Positions 8,098-15,242 of a stretch of 42,878 nt of DNA are shown in pieces (the stretch's first letter is position 1; each line of letters starts with the position of its first letter). The notes below the pieces were generated by a model. It was not told where the DNA came from. It did not search any database and worked only from the letters and a program-made list of their open reading frames with translations. The translations under genes and the position numbers were made by a program. Source of the DNA: JBQTII01 sp052388275 (GTDB lineage: Bacteria > Actinomycetota > Actinomycetes > Sporichthyales > Sporichthyaceae); NCBI GenBank assembly GCA_052388275.1, contig JBQTII010000043.1:1-42878 (forward strand), in the 5' to 3' direction.

Positions 8098-8661
8098 GTG
8101 AGTGCGCACCTGTCGATTCGCGAGGCCACCGCCGCCGATCTGGACGCGATGCTGGCCTTGGTGCACTCCGCGTACCGTGGCGAGCCCAGCCGGGCGGGGT
8201 GGACGAGCGAGGCGGACCTGCTGGAGGGTCCCCGCACCGACGTCGATTTCCTGACCGCGGACCTCGCGGACCCGGCGACCACGATTCTGCTGGCCCACGA
8301 CGACGGTGTTCTGCTCGCCTGCTGCGAGGTCACCATCAGCGGCGCCGGCCGCGCACACTTCGGGATGTTCGCGGTCCATCCCCCTGCCCAGGGCTGCGGC
8401 GTCGGCTCCCGGCTGCTCATCGCCGCGCAGGATTACGCCCGCGCCCTGGGATGCACCCGCATGGAGATGGCGGTGCTGGCGCAGCGGGCCGAACTGCTCG
8501 CCTGGTATGGCCGCCGCGGTTACCTCCCGACCGGCGCCGCCGAACCCTTCCCCTACGGCAACCCCCGCTACGGAACCCCCCGGCGCCCGGACCTGGTCTT
8601 CACGGTGCTGGCCAAGGAGCTACGCGTCGGCCCGGGAGACGTCGCCGCCGACGTCGAGTAA
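8098..8661 (+). CDS. GNAT family N-acetyltransferase
   Basis: A 187-residue acetyl-CoA-dependent acyltransferase. The sequence begins LSIREATAADLDAML, typical of GNAT motif C/D. It has the acetyl-CoA pyrophosphate loop in motif A as HPPAQGCGVGSRLL (Q-x3-G-x-G-type) at about residues 101-114, and motif B as LLAWYGRRGYLPTG. The GTG at 8098 is preferred over an upstream in-frame codon because GGAG lies 6 bases ahead of it. It is divergent from the anchored-protein gene. The substrate cannot be predicted. Confidence 0.88.
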   Translation: MSAHLSIREATAADLDAMLALVHSAYRGEPSRAGWTSEADLLEGPRTDVDFLTADLADPATTILLAHDDGVLLACCEVTISGAGRAHFGMFAVHPPAQGCGVGSRLLIAAQDYARALGCTRMEMAVLAQRAELLAWYGRRGYLPTGAAEPFPYGNPRYGTPRRPDLVFTVLAKELRVGPGDVAADVE

Positions 8662-8727
8662 CGGTCTGACCTCGGGGGTCTACGCGGTTCACTGGCGGCT
8701 TAGCGCCACCCGGATCTGGGCGATCGA

Positions 8728-9000
8728 TCAACGGCGCCGATAGGCGTCGGAGCGGTGGCTGACGGCGGCGACGACGACCCGCGGCGGCTTGTCCTCGATG
8801 GCGTACACGACCCGAAAGTCACCTCGGCGCGCACTATGGAACCCGGTGAACTCGAGGTGGAGTTCGTGGCCGAGCCGGCGCGGGTTCTCGCTCAGAGCCC
8901 CGTAGATGAACTCGACCACCGCGGTGGCGATCATTTCCGGAAGCCGGCCCAGGTCGCGCTTGGCCATCGGTGTCCACTCGACCCGGTAGGGGTCGGGCAT
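8728..9000 (-). CDS. RelE/ParE-superfamily toxin
   Basis: A 90-residue toxin of the RelE type, which cleaves mRNA in the ribosomal A site in characterised members. It starts with YRVEWTPMAKRDLGRLP, continues with LEFTGFHSARRGDFRVVYAI and ends HRSDAYRRR. This is the normal length and layout, with the basic residues expected for RNA contact. Its ATG overlaps the antitoxin stop by one base (TGATG), so the antitoxin is made first. A normal type II module; nothing looks damaged. Confidence 0.9.
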   Translation of the reverse strand: MPDPYRVEWTPMAKRDLGRLPEMIATAVVEFIYGALSENPRRLGHELHLEFTGFHSARRGDFRVVYAIEDKPPRVVVAAVSHRSDAYRRR

Positions 9001-9296
9001 CAGCGGCGCTTGCGGGTCAGCGCGAGCGCTTCGTTCTTGGTGAGTTGTTCGGTCTCGCCGGCGGCGACCTGTTCACGGGCCGCGCCGATCCGCCGGGTCA
9101 GCGCCTTGTCCGAGAGGATTTCGAGGGTCTCCTCCAGCCCGTCGAGGTCCGCGATGCTCAGCACCACCGCTGCCGGACGACCGTGCTTGGTGATCACCAC
9201 CCGTCCGTGTTCTCGCTCCAAGCGGTCCACGACCTCGGACAGCCGATTCTTCACCTCGGCCAGTGGCATGTGTTCAGCGGAGGACGTCATAGCCAT
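9000..9296 (-). CDS. Phd/YefM-family antitoxin
   Basis: A 98-residue antitoxin. The DNA-binding Phd/YefM fold is visible as MPLAEVKNRLSEVVDRL, then VVITKHGRPAAVVLSIADLDGL. A charged C-terminal tail binds and neutralises the RelE-type toxin. The start is ambiguous: ATG at 9296 and ATG at 9290 are both in frame. A TATACT box on the minus strand (9303-9298) fits a leaderless transcript beginning at the 9290 ATG, which argues for the shorter form. Such modules usually autorepress. Confidence 0.88.
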   Translation of the reverse strand: MAMTSSAEHMPLAEVKNRLSEVVDRLEREHGRVVITKHGRPAAVVLSIADLDGLEETLEILSDKALTRRIGAAREQVAAGETEQLTKNEALALTRKRR

Positions 9297-9589
9297 AAGT
9301 ATAGCTAGATTGATGGGACGGGCACCGCCAACCCTCACGGGATGGCGGCCGGGCGGCGCTAGTCGAATGACTGGCGGCGCTCGAAGGCATGAGGAACACC
9401 TCGGCGGCGAGGTCGTCCGCCGCCGCGCCGGTCACCTCCGCAGGTGACCGAAGGCCCGGGCGCAGCAACGCCCGGACCGCAGTGGTCCCGATGCGTCAGA
9501 GCCGCATTCGAGGTCGCGATCCGCGCCGTTGCAGGGGAAGCCATGCCTCGACAATCCCGTCTCCCCCAACCGGAGAGTCAAGACTTCGA
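9297..9589. other. ~290 bp stretch with the toxin-antitoxin promoter and no clear gene
   Basis: The right end of the antitoxin carries its AT-rich promoter (AGTATA on the plus strand at 9298-9303). The rest is GC-rich and holds only unconvincing open frames. A short hairpin GGTCACCT/AGGTGACC lies at about 9430-9449. Considering the damaged genes on its right, this is probably eroded sequence. Confidence 0.4.
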
Positions 9590-9934
9590 TCAGCTGGTGT
9601 ACGGCGGGGCCACGCCCCAGCCCCACCGCGGCACGGGCGTCGCCGCGGGAGGGTGCGCGTCCGGGGCGGAGTTCTGCACGGCCAACCGGGTGCCCCACTC
9701 GACGTAGCCGGCGAACGCGGCCCGAAACTCCGGATCGGCGGGCAGGTCGACGTCGGCGGCGGACGGGGTGCTCGTCGTCCACGCGGACCACCACCCGCCG
9801 CTGCCGCTCACCACCACCGTCATGTGATCACCCATCAGAAACGCCAGACCGCCGAACATCGGGCGCTCGCCGACGTCCGGCTCGGCACCCAGCAGCGCCC
9901 GAATCCGGGCCGCCAGATCCTCGTCGTAGCCCAT
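9590..9934 (-). pseudogene. Chimeric remnant: TfoX N-terminal domain joined to a globin-like tail
   Basis: The first ~50 residues are a typical TfoX/Sxy N-terminal domain (GYDEDLAARIRALL, then ERPMFGGLAFLMGDHM). After SGSGG the expected continuation (VVVRVDDEHP) is found in the next reading frame, so a frameshift has occurred. The original frame then continues with a segment reading DPEFRAAFAGYVEWGTRLAV and ending PRWGWGVAPPY. From memory, that end resembles the C-terminus of group II truncated hemoglobins, not TfoX. I read the locus as two gene remnants joined by deletion. Alternatively it is a novel short fusion. ATG 9934 is chosen because TfoX proteins start there. Confidence 0.5.
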
Positions 9935-9986
9935 CGGCACAGTCTGCGCCCGAATCGACGCCGGGGCATAGCGGCCACCGCACCGA

Positions 9987-10418
9987 TCAGGCGGGCGGCG
10001 GTTGCGCAGACCTCATCGCGGGGTCGATCGGGCTCATCAGGCCCACCGCGCTGCCGTCCGGATCGACGACCACCGCGTAGCGCGCGCCCCAGAAGGCGTC
10101 GTAGGGCGGCTGGTGGATCTTGGCTCCGGCGGCGGTCAACTGCTCGTAGAGCGTGTCCACGTCCGCGCGCGCGGACACCTGAAATCCCAGGACAACGCCG
10201 GAGGTCTCGCTGGGCCACCCCCGATCCCAAACGGCGGCGAAGGCCTGGCTGTCCAGGTCCAGGTGGACACCGTCGGCGCCTTCGGCGCTGCGGTGATGCG
10301 GGGCCCATTCCGCCGGTCCAGCGGGGATGTTCAGCCCCAGCCGAGCGTAGAAGGCCGTCATGGCCTCCATGTCCTCGACGACGAGGTTGATCTGTTTGAG
10401 GCTGGCGCGAATTCCCAC
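9987..10418 (-). CDS. VOC/glyoxalase-like protein
   Basis: A 143-residue single vicinal-oxygen-chelate domain. It starts SLKQINLVVEDMEAMTAFYARLG and has the paired beta-alpha-beta-beta-beta modules, ending in RYAVVVDPDGSAVGLMSP. The usual metal-ligand histidine near the start is replaced by Gln/Asn (KQINLVV), while HLDLD and a D-x-D region remain. Enzyme function is therefore uncertain, and binding-only members of this family are common. It starts with GTG. It is separated by 52 bp from the damaged TfoX locus and is probably transcribed alone. Confidence 0.82.
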   Translation of the reverse strand: MGIRASLKQINLVVEDMEAMTAFYARLGLNIPAGPAEWAPHHRSAEGADGVHLDLDSQAFAAVWDRGWPSETSGVVLGFQVSARADVDTLYEQLTAAGAKIHQPPYDAFWGARYAVVVDPDGSAVGLMSPIDPAMRSAQPPPA

Positions 10419-10638
10419 GCTCCGAACCTAGTGCACACCCACGTCGTTCACGCCCCGGCCGTTCGCGCAATCATCCGCAGTCCTGGCCGCGAGGTCGCCG
10501 ACCTGCAGAAGACCCTGCTGAACATGGTCACGCACAAGAACATCACCACCCCGGGCAAGCAGAACGCGGCCTACCTCACGCGGGCAAAACTGGATGAGTC
10601 AACGACTCACCGCTCGCAGGCATCTTAGCGTGAGTCAC
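10419..10638. other. 220 bp without a supported gene; possible orphan coding tail
   Basis: An open plus-strand frame through this interval ends at a TAG at 10626 and has a protein-like composition near its end (DLQKTLLNMVTHKNITTPG). It has no recognisable start and no family that I know. It may be the 3' remnant of a lost gene. Confidence 0.3.
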
Positions 10639-10792
10639 CTAGCTGGCCGAGGCGGAGCGGGTGTGCACGCCGAGCATGGACGTACCGCCGAGCAGGACAA
10701 CGAAGGCGGGCAATACCAGCACCATGCGTCGGCCCGCGCGCGCGCCGACGCGGCGCCCCGGCGTGCACATCGGCCAACGTCGAGGCGCACAT
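10639..10792 (-). pseudogene. Frameshifted, truncated copy of the 7443-7973 anchored-protein gene
   Basis: On the minus strand the codons from ATG 10792 read CASTLADVHAGAPRRRAR, matching CSTLADVHPAHPRLRAR of the intact gene. After a frameshift the text continues as VLVLPAFVVLLGG, then TSMLGVHT, matching VILVLVAIVVALGATSMLGVHT. A TAG at 10639-10641 ends it right after the membrane helix, so the whole extracellular domain is missing. It is a dead partial duplication, or the residue of a second DUF421-type operon. Confidence 0.75.
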
Positions 10793-10897
10793 CGCCGACT
10801 CCGTCGTCGGACCTCCTACCTTCGGGCGCACCTTCCCCCAGGTTGGCGCGAGTAACCCCGCGTCGGGGCATCGGCGTCACCGTGTCAGGATCGGGAC

Positions 10898-11149
10898 ATG
10901 ACCGAACGCGAGGTTGAACGCAGCTACACCGTCGGGGAGTTCACTGCCAAGTTGCGCCGCCTCGCCGACGCGCTCGACGCCGGGGAGGCGTTCAGGATCC
11001 AGGTCGCCGGGGAGCGCTTCACCGTCCCCCGGGACGCGCAGATCAGCGTGGAGCACGAGCGCGGCGAGGACGAGGTCGAGATCGAGTTCCAGCTCAAGTG
11101 GAAGATCACCGAGGTCACCGACGCCCCCTGCGGTGATGACGAGGTCTGA
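10898..11149 (+). CDS. amphi-Trp domain-containing protein
   Basis: An 83-residue acidic protein matching the small amphi-Trp family. It has a helical start (TAKLRRLADALDAGEAF), a basic/hydrophobic strand (FRIQVAGERFTVP) and a final alternating acidic/hydrophobic strand ending in the family's conserved Lys-Trp (EIEFQLKWK). Length and order are normal for the family, whose function is unknown. ATG 10898 is the only sensible start. There is no evident operon partner: the gene to its left is a dead fragment, and the next gene on its right is on the other strand. Confidence 0.82.
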   Translation: MTEREVERSYTVGEFTAKLRRLADALDAGEAFRIQVAGERFTVPRDAQISVEHERGEDEVEIEFQLKWKITEVTDAPCGDDEV

Positions 11150-11245
11150 TCCCGCGATCCGCCCGGCCGCTGCGGCCAATCTCCCGACCGGCTGGCGCTG
11201 ATCCACTCCATCGTCACATCGTTGCGGTCGAACGCCGCTACGGAC

Positions 11246-11413
11246 CTAGAACCTCGACGGTAGTCCGCGCAGCGCATTGCCGAACTCGTAGTCGATCAGA
11301 TGCGGAGCATGCAGGATGCGCGGTTCGGCCAGACGCCGGCGGAACACCTCGTCGTGCTTGTCCTCGAGGAGGACGAACAGAAGGATCGAGTTGTCGACCA
11401 CGACCGGGCTCAC
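11246..11413 (-). pseudogene. Truncated VapC-like PIN-domain toxin
   Basis: Starting with GTG at 11413, 55 codons encode the first half of a PIN domain: SPVVVDNSILLFVLLED with the first catalytic Asp, then RRRLAEPRILHAPHLIDYEF with the conserved Glu-containing helix, and ALRGL. A TAG then ends the frame. The distal acidic residues (two Asp) of a ~130-residue PIN domain are absent, so no active nuclease is expected. No antitoxin frame is visible upstream, although part of the region to 11500 could be its remnant. Confidence 0.7.
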
Positions 11414-11508
11414 GCGTCCCGACCAGCCCGGGTCACCGCGACCAGCACAGGTGATCTCGCCGGTCAGTGTCCGATGTCCCGGCTGGTTCGCATTTCAGGG
11501 GAACATAT

Positions 11509-11523
11509 CTGACGTTTAGTCAG
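11509..11523. promoter_or_regulatory. Inverted repeat CTGAC-N5-GTCAG upstream of the RHH/PIN module
   Basis: Perfect 5 bp arms lie in an AT-richer patch about 100 bp before the antitoxin start. A second promoter signal, CATACT at 11614-11619, is 7 bases from ATG 11626, consistent with a leaderless transcript. The inverted repeat could be an operator or chance; evidence is thin. Confidence 0.3.
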
Positions 11524-11625
11524 CGCGCGATCGTTTTCATTGGGCATGCTCGGGCGCGAGGTTTGGGACCTCGCTGCATTGCGCAGACCGTGCCCGAGAA
11601 ATAAGACTTGTGTCATACTCGGTTG

Positions 11626-11886
11626 ATGGCAAGAGAGATGCCCCGGGTCACGGTGACGTTGCCGGCCGAGCTTGTCGATGAAATGCGTGCCCGTGTCGGT
11701 CCGCGGGAGACCAGCGCGTGGGTCGCGGGCGCCATCGCGGATCGGCTGGCGCTGGAACGTCTTGGTGCGGCCATCTCTGACTACGAGTCTGAGCACGGAG
11801 CGATCACCGAGCAGGACATCGCCACCGCACGCAAGCGCACCAGCTGGAAACCGGCGACGTCGCGACGTAAGCCACCGGCAGCGTGA
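11626..11886 (+). CDS. Ribbon-helix-helix antitoxin (VapB-like)
   Basis: An 86-residue protein. The N-terminal RHH DNA-binding motif is visible as PRVTVTLPAELVDEMRARVG, then TSAWVAGAIADRLALERL. A flexible basic C-terminal tail presumably wraps the partner toxin. The stop overlaps the toxin's GTG by 4 bases (GTGA), the classical antitoxin-first arrangement. ATG 11626 is preferred over an upstream GTG because it begins right before the RHH strand and is 7 bases from a CATACT box, suggesting leaderless translation. Confidence 0.87.
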   Translation: MAREMPRVTVTLPAELVDEMRARVGPRETSAWVAGAIADRLALERLGAAISDYESEHGAITEQDIATARKRTSWKPATSRRKPPAA

Positions 11887-12263
11887 GGGTCCTCGACGCC
11901 GGCGCACTGATCGCCCTGGACCGGGGCGACCGGGACACCTGGGCACTGATCGCCGAGGTGCATCGGCAGGGCCTTCGTCCCGCTGTCCCCGCTCCGATAA
12001 TCGCCCAGGCGTGGCGAGGCGGCGCGCGCCAAGCCCGTCTTGCTCGGGCGCTCTCCGGTGCCGATCAGGTGGCGGCGCACAGCGCCCTGTCGTTCCGCGC
12101 CGGAGATCTGCTTGCCCGCTCGGGCACCACCGATGTGCTCGACGCCTTGGTGGCCCTCGTCGCCGCCGACCGACCGGGCTGGGAGGTTCTCACGTCCGAC
12201 CCGGACGACATCCACCACCTGCTGTCCACAATGAAGGTGCGCCGGGTCATCCGCCGGGTGTGA
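11883..12263 (+). CDS. PIN-domain ribonuclease toxin (VapC-like)
   Basis: A 126-residue single PIN domain, the RNase component of a type II toxin-antitoxin pair. The catalytic acidic cluster can be placed: Asp4 in RVLDAGALIALDRGD, an Asp in TTDVLDALVALVA and an Asp in LTSDPDDIHHLL near residue 110. The normal Glu of the second motif is not obvious: the region reads VPAPIIAQAWRGG. That may reflect the divergent sub-family whose members read A-x-x-x-x-x-W-R. It uses a GTG start inside the antitoxin stop. It appears intact, unlike the PIN fragment at 11246-11413. Confidence 0.87.
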   Translation: MRVLDAGALIALDRGDRDTWALIAEVHRQGLRPAVPAPIIAQAWRGGARQARLARALSGADQVAAHSALSFRAGDLLARSGTTDVLDALVALVAADRPGWEVLTSDPDDIHHLLSTMKVRRVIRRV

Positions 12264-12496
12264 AGCGGGAAGCGGCACCTGGCCTCGGCGGTCTTCTTGA
12301 TTCCGCCTCGCTGAGCGGCACGCGTACCTCGGCGTCGACCTGACCGACGCCTCCTTGCCCGCCTCGCCGACCGCCTGGGAATGACTGTCCCTCCGAGGTC
12401 GGACGGCCAATCGGACATACTGTACGGACGTCTTGTGCGCCGGAGTGGGCCGACAGCTGAGTTCGCGGACATACGCCGCGACAGGGAGGAGGACGT
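12264..12496. other. 233 bp non-coding gap with a probable promoter
   Basis: It contains a loose repeat of the word CGGACATAC (12413-12421 and again near 12467-12475), the first followed by TGTACGGACGT. This would suit a regulator site for the downstream CoA-lyase/hydratase/transferase operon. No further gene is seen. Confidence 0.3.
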
Positions 12497-13940
12497 GTGC
12501 AGATCCGACGGCCGTGCCTGGTCGTGCCGGGGCACTCCGCCCGCATGCACTCCGCCGCCCTGAGAGCGCCCGCCGACGAGGTCGTGTTCGACCTCGAGGG
12601 TGCGGTGGCCCCGCAGACCAACGACGCCGCCCGGGCGCAGGTACTCGCGACGCTGGCCGATCCGGCCTGGCGGGCTGCGAGCGGCCGTGCGGGCCGCCCG
12701 CGATGCCGGCTTCGACGGCAAGTGGGCCATCCACCCGGAGCAGGTCGCGCCGCTCAACGACGGCTTCGCCGCCGACCCCGACGAGTTGCGCTGGGCCGCC
12801 GAGGTCACCGCCGCACTCGAGGCGGCGGCCACCGCCGGGTCGGCCGCCGCACGGGTCGGGAACGCGATGGTCGATGAGGCGATGGCACGCCGGGCCCGCC
12901 GGATCGGGGCCCTGCCGGCGCGGTCGACGGTGGCCGAGCCCGAAATCGAGGCCGAGGGGGCCGAGGAGTTGGGACCGCCGTTCTTCGACGACCTCGCGCG
13001 CGGGGACGTCTTCGGAGCGCCCGGCCTGACGCTGACGCCGGGTCACGCCGCGCTGCATCAGGGCGTCGTCGGGGACCGGTTGCGCCTGGCCCTGGACGCC
13101 CCGTTGTTCGAGGCGGTCACCGGGAAAGCGGGCCTGCTCGCGCACCCCGCGCTGGTCTGTGACGTCGCAATCGGACAGTCCACCGCCCCCAGCGGACGGG
13201 TGCTCGGGAACCTGTTCTACCGCGGCCTGGCCGCCCGGCCGGTGGCGATCGGCACCACGTTGCGTACGCGCACCGAGGTGGTCGCGCTCAAGACCGCCTC
13301 CCGGGGGCGCGGCGTGGTTGCCCTGCGCTGTACGACCACCGACGAGCACGGCGCCCCCGTGCTGGACTTCTGGCGCTGCCCGCTGCTGCCCGCCCGCTCG
13401 GCCGACCCGCCCGCGGACTGCGACGACCTCGCCGCCGTCGGGCACCCGGTCGACGTCCGCGCTCTGGTCCCTGCGGACTGGGACCTCGCGCCGCTGCGGT
13501 CGGACCCGCTCGGTCCGCTGTTCGCCGATCTCGTCCCGGGTGCGCACCGCATCGTGGCCGGCGAGACCGTGTCCTGCGCGCCGGAACTGGCCCGCCTGAC
13601 GTTGAACACCGCGATGACGCACACCGACGCCAGCGCGGGCGCGCACGGGCGGCGCCTGGTCTACGGCGGCCATGTCATCGCGATCGCCTTCGGGCACCTG
13701 ACCCGCCTGCTTCCCGACCTGGCCACCGTGCTCGCCTGGCACTGCTGCGATCACACCGGCCCGACCTTCGAGGGCGACCTACTGCGCACCGTGATCACGC
13801 TGGACAAGCTCGAAGCTCTGAACGACGGTGGCCTGGTGCACTTCCGGGCCCGCACCCGTGCCCGCTCCCCCGGCGACCTCAATGACGAGCGAGCCGCCCG
13901 GGACGTTCTGGACTGGTCGGCTGTGGGGTTGATGCCGTGA
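12497..13940 (+). pseudogene. CitE-type CoA lyase (deleted, frameshifted) fused to a MaoC-type hydratase
   Basis: From GTG 12497 (GGGAGGAGG ribosome site) about 58 codons encode the start of a HpcH/HpaI-CitE lyase: RRPCLVVPGHSARM, then EVVFDLEGAVAP. Near 12670 the sequence jumps to the lyase C-terminus in another frame (ARDAGFDGKWAIHPEQV). The middle of the barrel, some 130-170 residues with most catalytic residues, is missing. The shifted frame runs on through ~330 residues of a MaoC/hotdog mesaconyl-CoA hydratase-like protein (FFDDLARGDVF, then HAALHQGVVGDRLRL, then LVYGGHVIAIAFGHL), which looks intact. In relatives the lyase cleaves malyl-, methylmalyl- or citramalyl-CoA. The hydratase half could still be made from an internal start such as GTG 12930. 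Confidence 0.72.
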
Positions 13941-15157
13941 CAGACATTCTGAGTGGTCTTCAGATCATCGAGGGATCGGCGTTCGTCGCCGCTCCGCTGG
14001 GCGGGATGACACTCGCCCAACTCGGCGCCGATGTGATCCGCTTCGACGACATCGGCGGCGGGCTGGACTACGCGCGGTGGCCGTTGGCGCCCGGTGGGCA
14101 GAGCCTGTTCTGGGCCGGGATGAACAAGGGCAAGCGCTCGGTCAGTGTCAGCCTGCGCACCGATGCCGGCCGCGAACTCGTCACCGACCTGATCGCCGTC
14201 GCCGGCAACCTAATCACGAACTTTCCGGCCCGCGGCTGGCTGTCCTACGAGCGCCTGCGCACGCACCGCCCCGACCTGGTGATGGTCGCGTTGACCGGCA
14301 ACCGGGACGGCACCAGCGAGGTCGACTACACCGTCAACCCGGCGACCGGTTTTCCGCTCGCGTCCGGCCCACGCAACCTGGCCGAGCCGGCCAACTCCCT
14401 GATGCCGGCCTGGGACGCGGTGATGGGTGGGCTCGCGGCGACCGGCCTGCTCGCCGCCGACCGGCACCGCACCCGCACCGGCGAGGGCCAGGTAATCGGG
14501 CTCGCCCTCTCCGACGTCGCGTTCGCCATGGTCGGGCACCTCGGCCGCGTCGCCGAAGCCGAGCTGGACGGACACGACCAGGTCAAGGACGGCAACTACC
14601 TCTACGGCGCCTTCGGGCATGATTTCGCTACCGGTGACGGCCGCCGGGTGATGATCGTTGCCCTGACCACTCGTCAGTGGGCGGCGCTGCGAGAGGTCAC
14701 CGGCCTCGGTGACGCCTTCGACCAGATCGGGGCGGCCACCGGCCTGGACCTGGAGACCGAGTCCGGCCGCTACGAGGGCCGGGACATGATCGCGGCCATC
14801 CTGCGGCCCTGGTTCGCCGCCCGCGACCTGGGCACGCTGCGTGAGCTCTTCACCGGCACGGGAGTGTCCTGGGGCCCTTACCAGTCGTTCACGCAACTGG
14901 TCGAGAACGACCCTCGCTGCTCGCCGGCCAACCCGATGTGGGCCCGCACCGAGCACCCCGGCGTTGGGAACTACCTGATGCCCGGCACCCCGCTGGACTT
15001 CTCCGCCGTGGCCCGCGCCGCTGTGCGGCGGGCGCCGCTGCTCGGCGAGCACACCGAAGAGGTCCTGAGCGGCCTGCTCGGGCTCGGGCAGGCCGAGATC
15101 GGCCGGCTCACCGAGCAGGGCACCATCGCCCTCGCCCGCGAGCACGCCGGAACGTAG
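13937..15157 (+). CDS. mct: Mesaconyl-CoA C1-C4 CoA transferase (2-methylfumaryl-CoA isomerase)
   Basis: A 406-residue CaiB/BaiF family III CoA transferase. The start GLQIIEGSAFVAAPLGGMTL and the blocks GADVIRFDDIGGGLDYARW, FWAGMNKGKRSV, TNFPARGWL and VDYTVNPATGFP are those I associate with Mct of the 3-hydroxypropionate/methylmalyl-CoA pathway, and less with formyl- or succinyl-CoA transferases. The enzyme moves CoA within mesaconate from C1 to C4. The GTG start overlaps the hydratase stop by 4 bp, and a lyase-hydratase-Mct order fits glyoxylate/propionyl-CoA co-assimilation. Because the lyase is broken here, the pathway would need another lyase gene elsewhere. Confidence 0.8.
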   Translation: MTDILSGLQIIEGSAFVAAPLGGMTLAQLGADVIRFDDIGGGLDYARWPLAPGGQSLFWAGMNKGKRSVSVSLRTDAGRELVTDLIAVAGNLITNFPARGWLSYERLRTHRPDLVMVALTGNRDGTSEVDYTVNPATGFPLASGPRNLAEPANSLMPAWDAVMGGLAATGLLAADRHRTRTGEGQVIGLALSDVAFAMVGHLGRVAEAELDGHDQVKDGNYLYGAFGHDFATGDGRRVMIVALTTRQWAALREVTGLGDAFDQIGAATGLDLETESGRYEGRDMIAAILRPWFAARDLGTLRELFTGTGVSWGPYQSFTQLVENDPRCSPANPMWARTEHPGVGNYLMPGTPLDFSAVARAAVRRAPLLGEHTEEVLSGLLGLGQAEIGRLTEQGTIALAREHAGT

Positions 15158-15242
15158 TGTCGAGCCCGACCCGCAGCGGGCCCGTGCGGCCGGGCGTCCG
15201 GTGCTGAACTTCTAGAAAAGTACCGTTGGTCGTGACCGCTAT

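Noticed and set aside
11781..13754. 657-residue minus-strand frame
   Set aside because: It crosses two plus-strand TA genes and the lyase/hydratase gene, has no recognisable domain, and its composition is that of an antisense frame.
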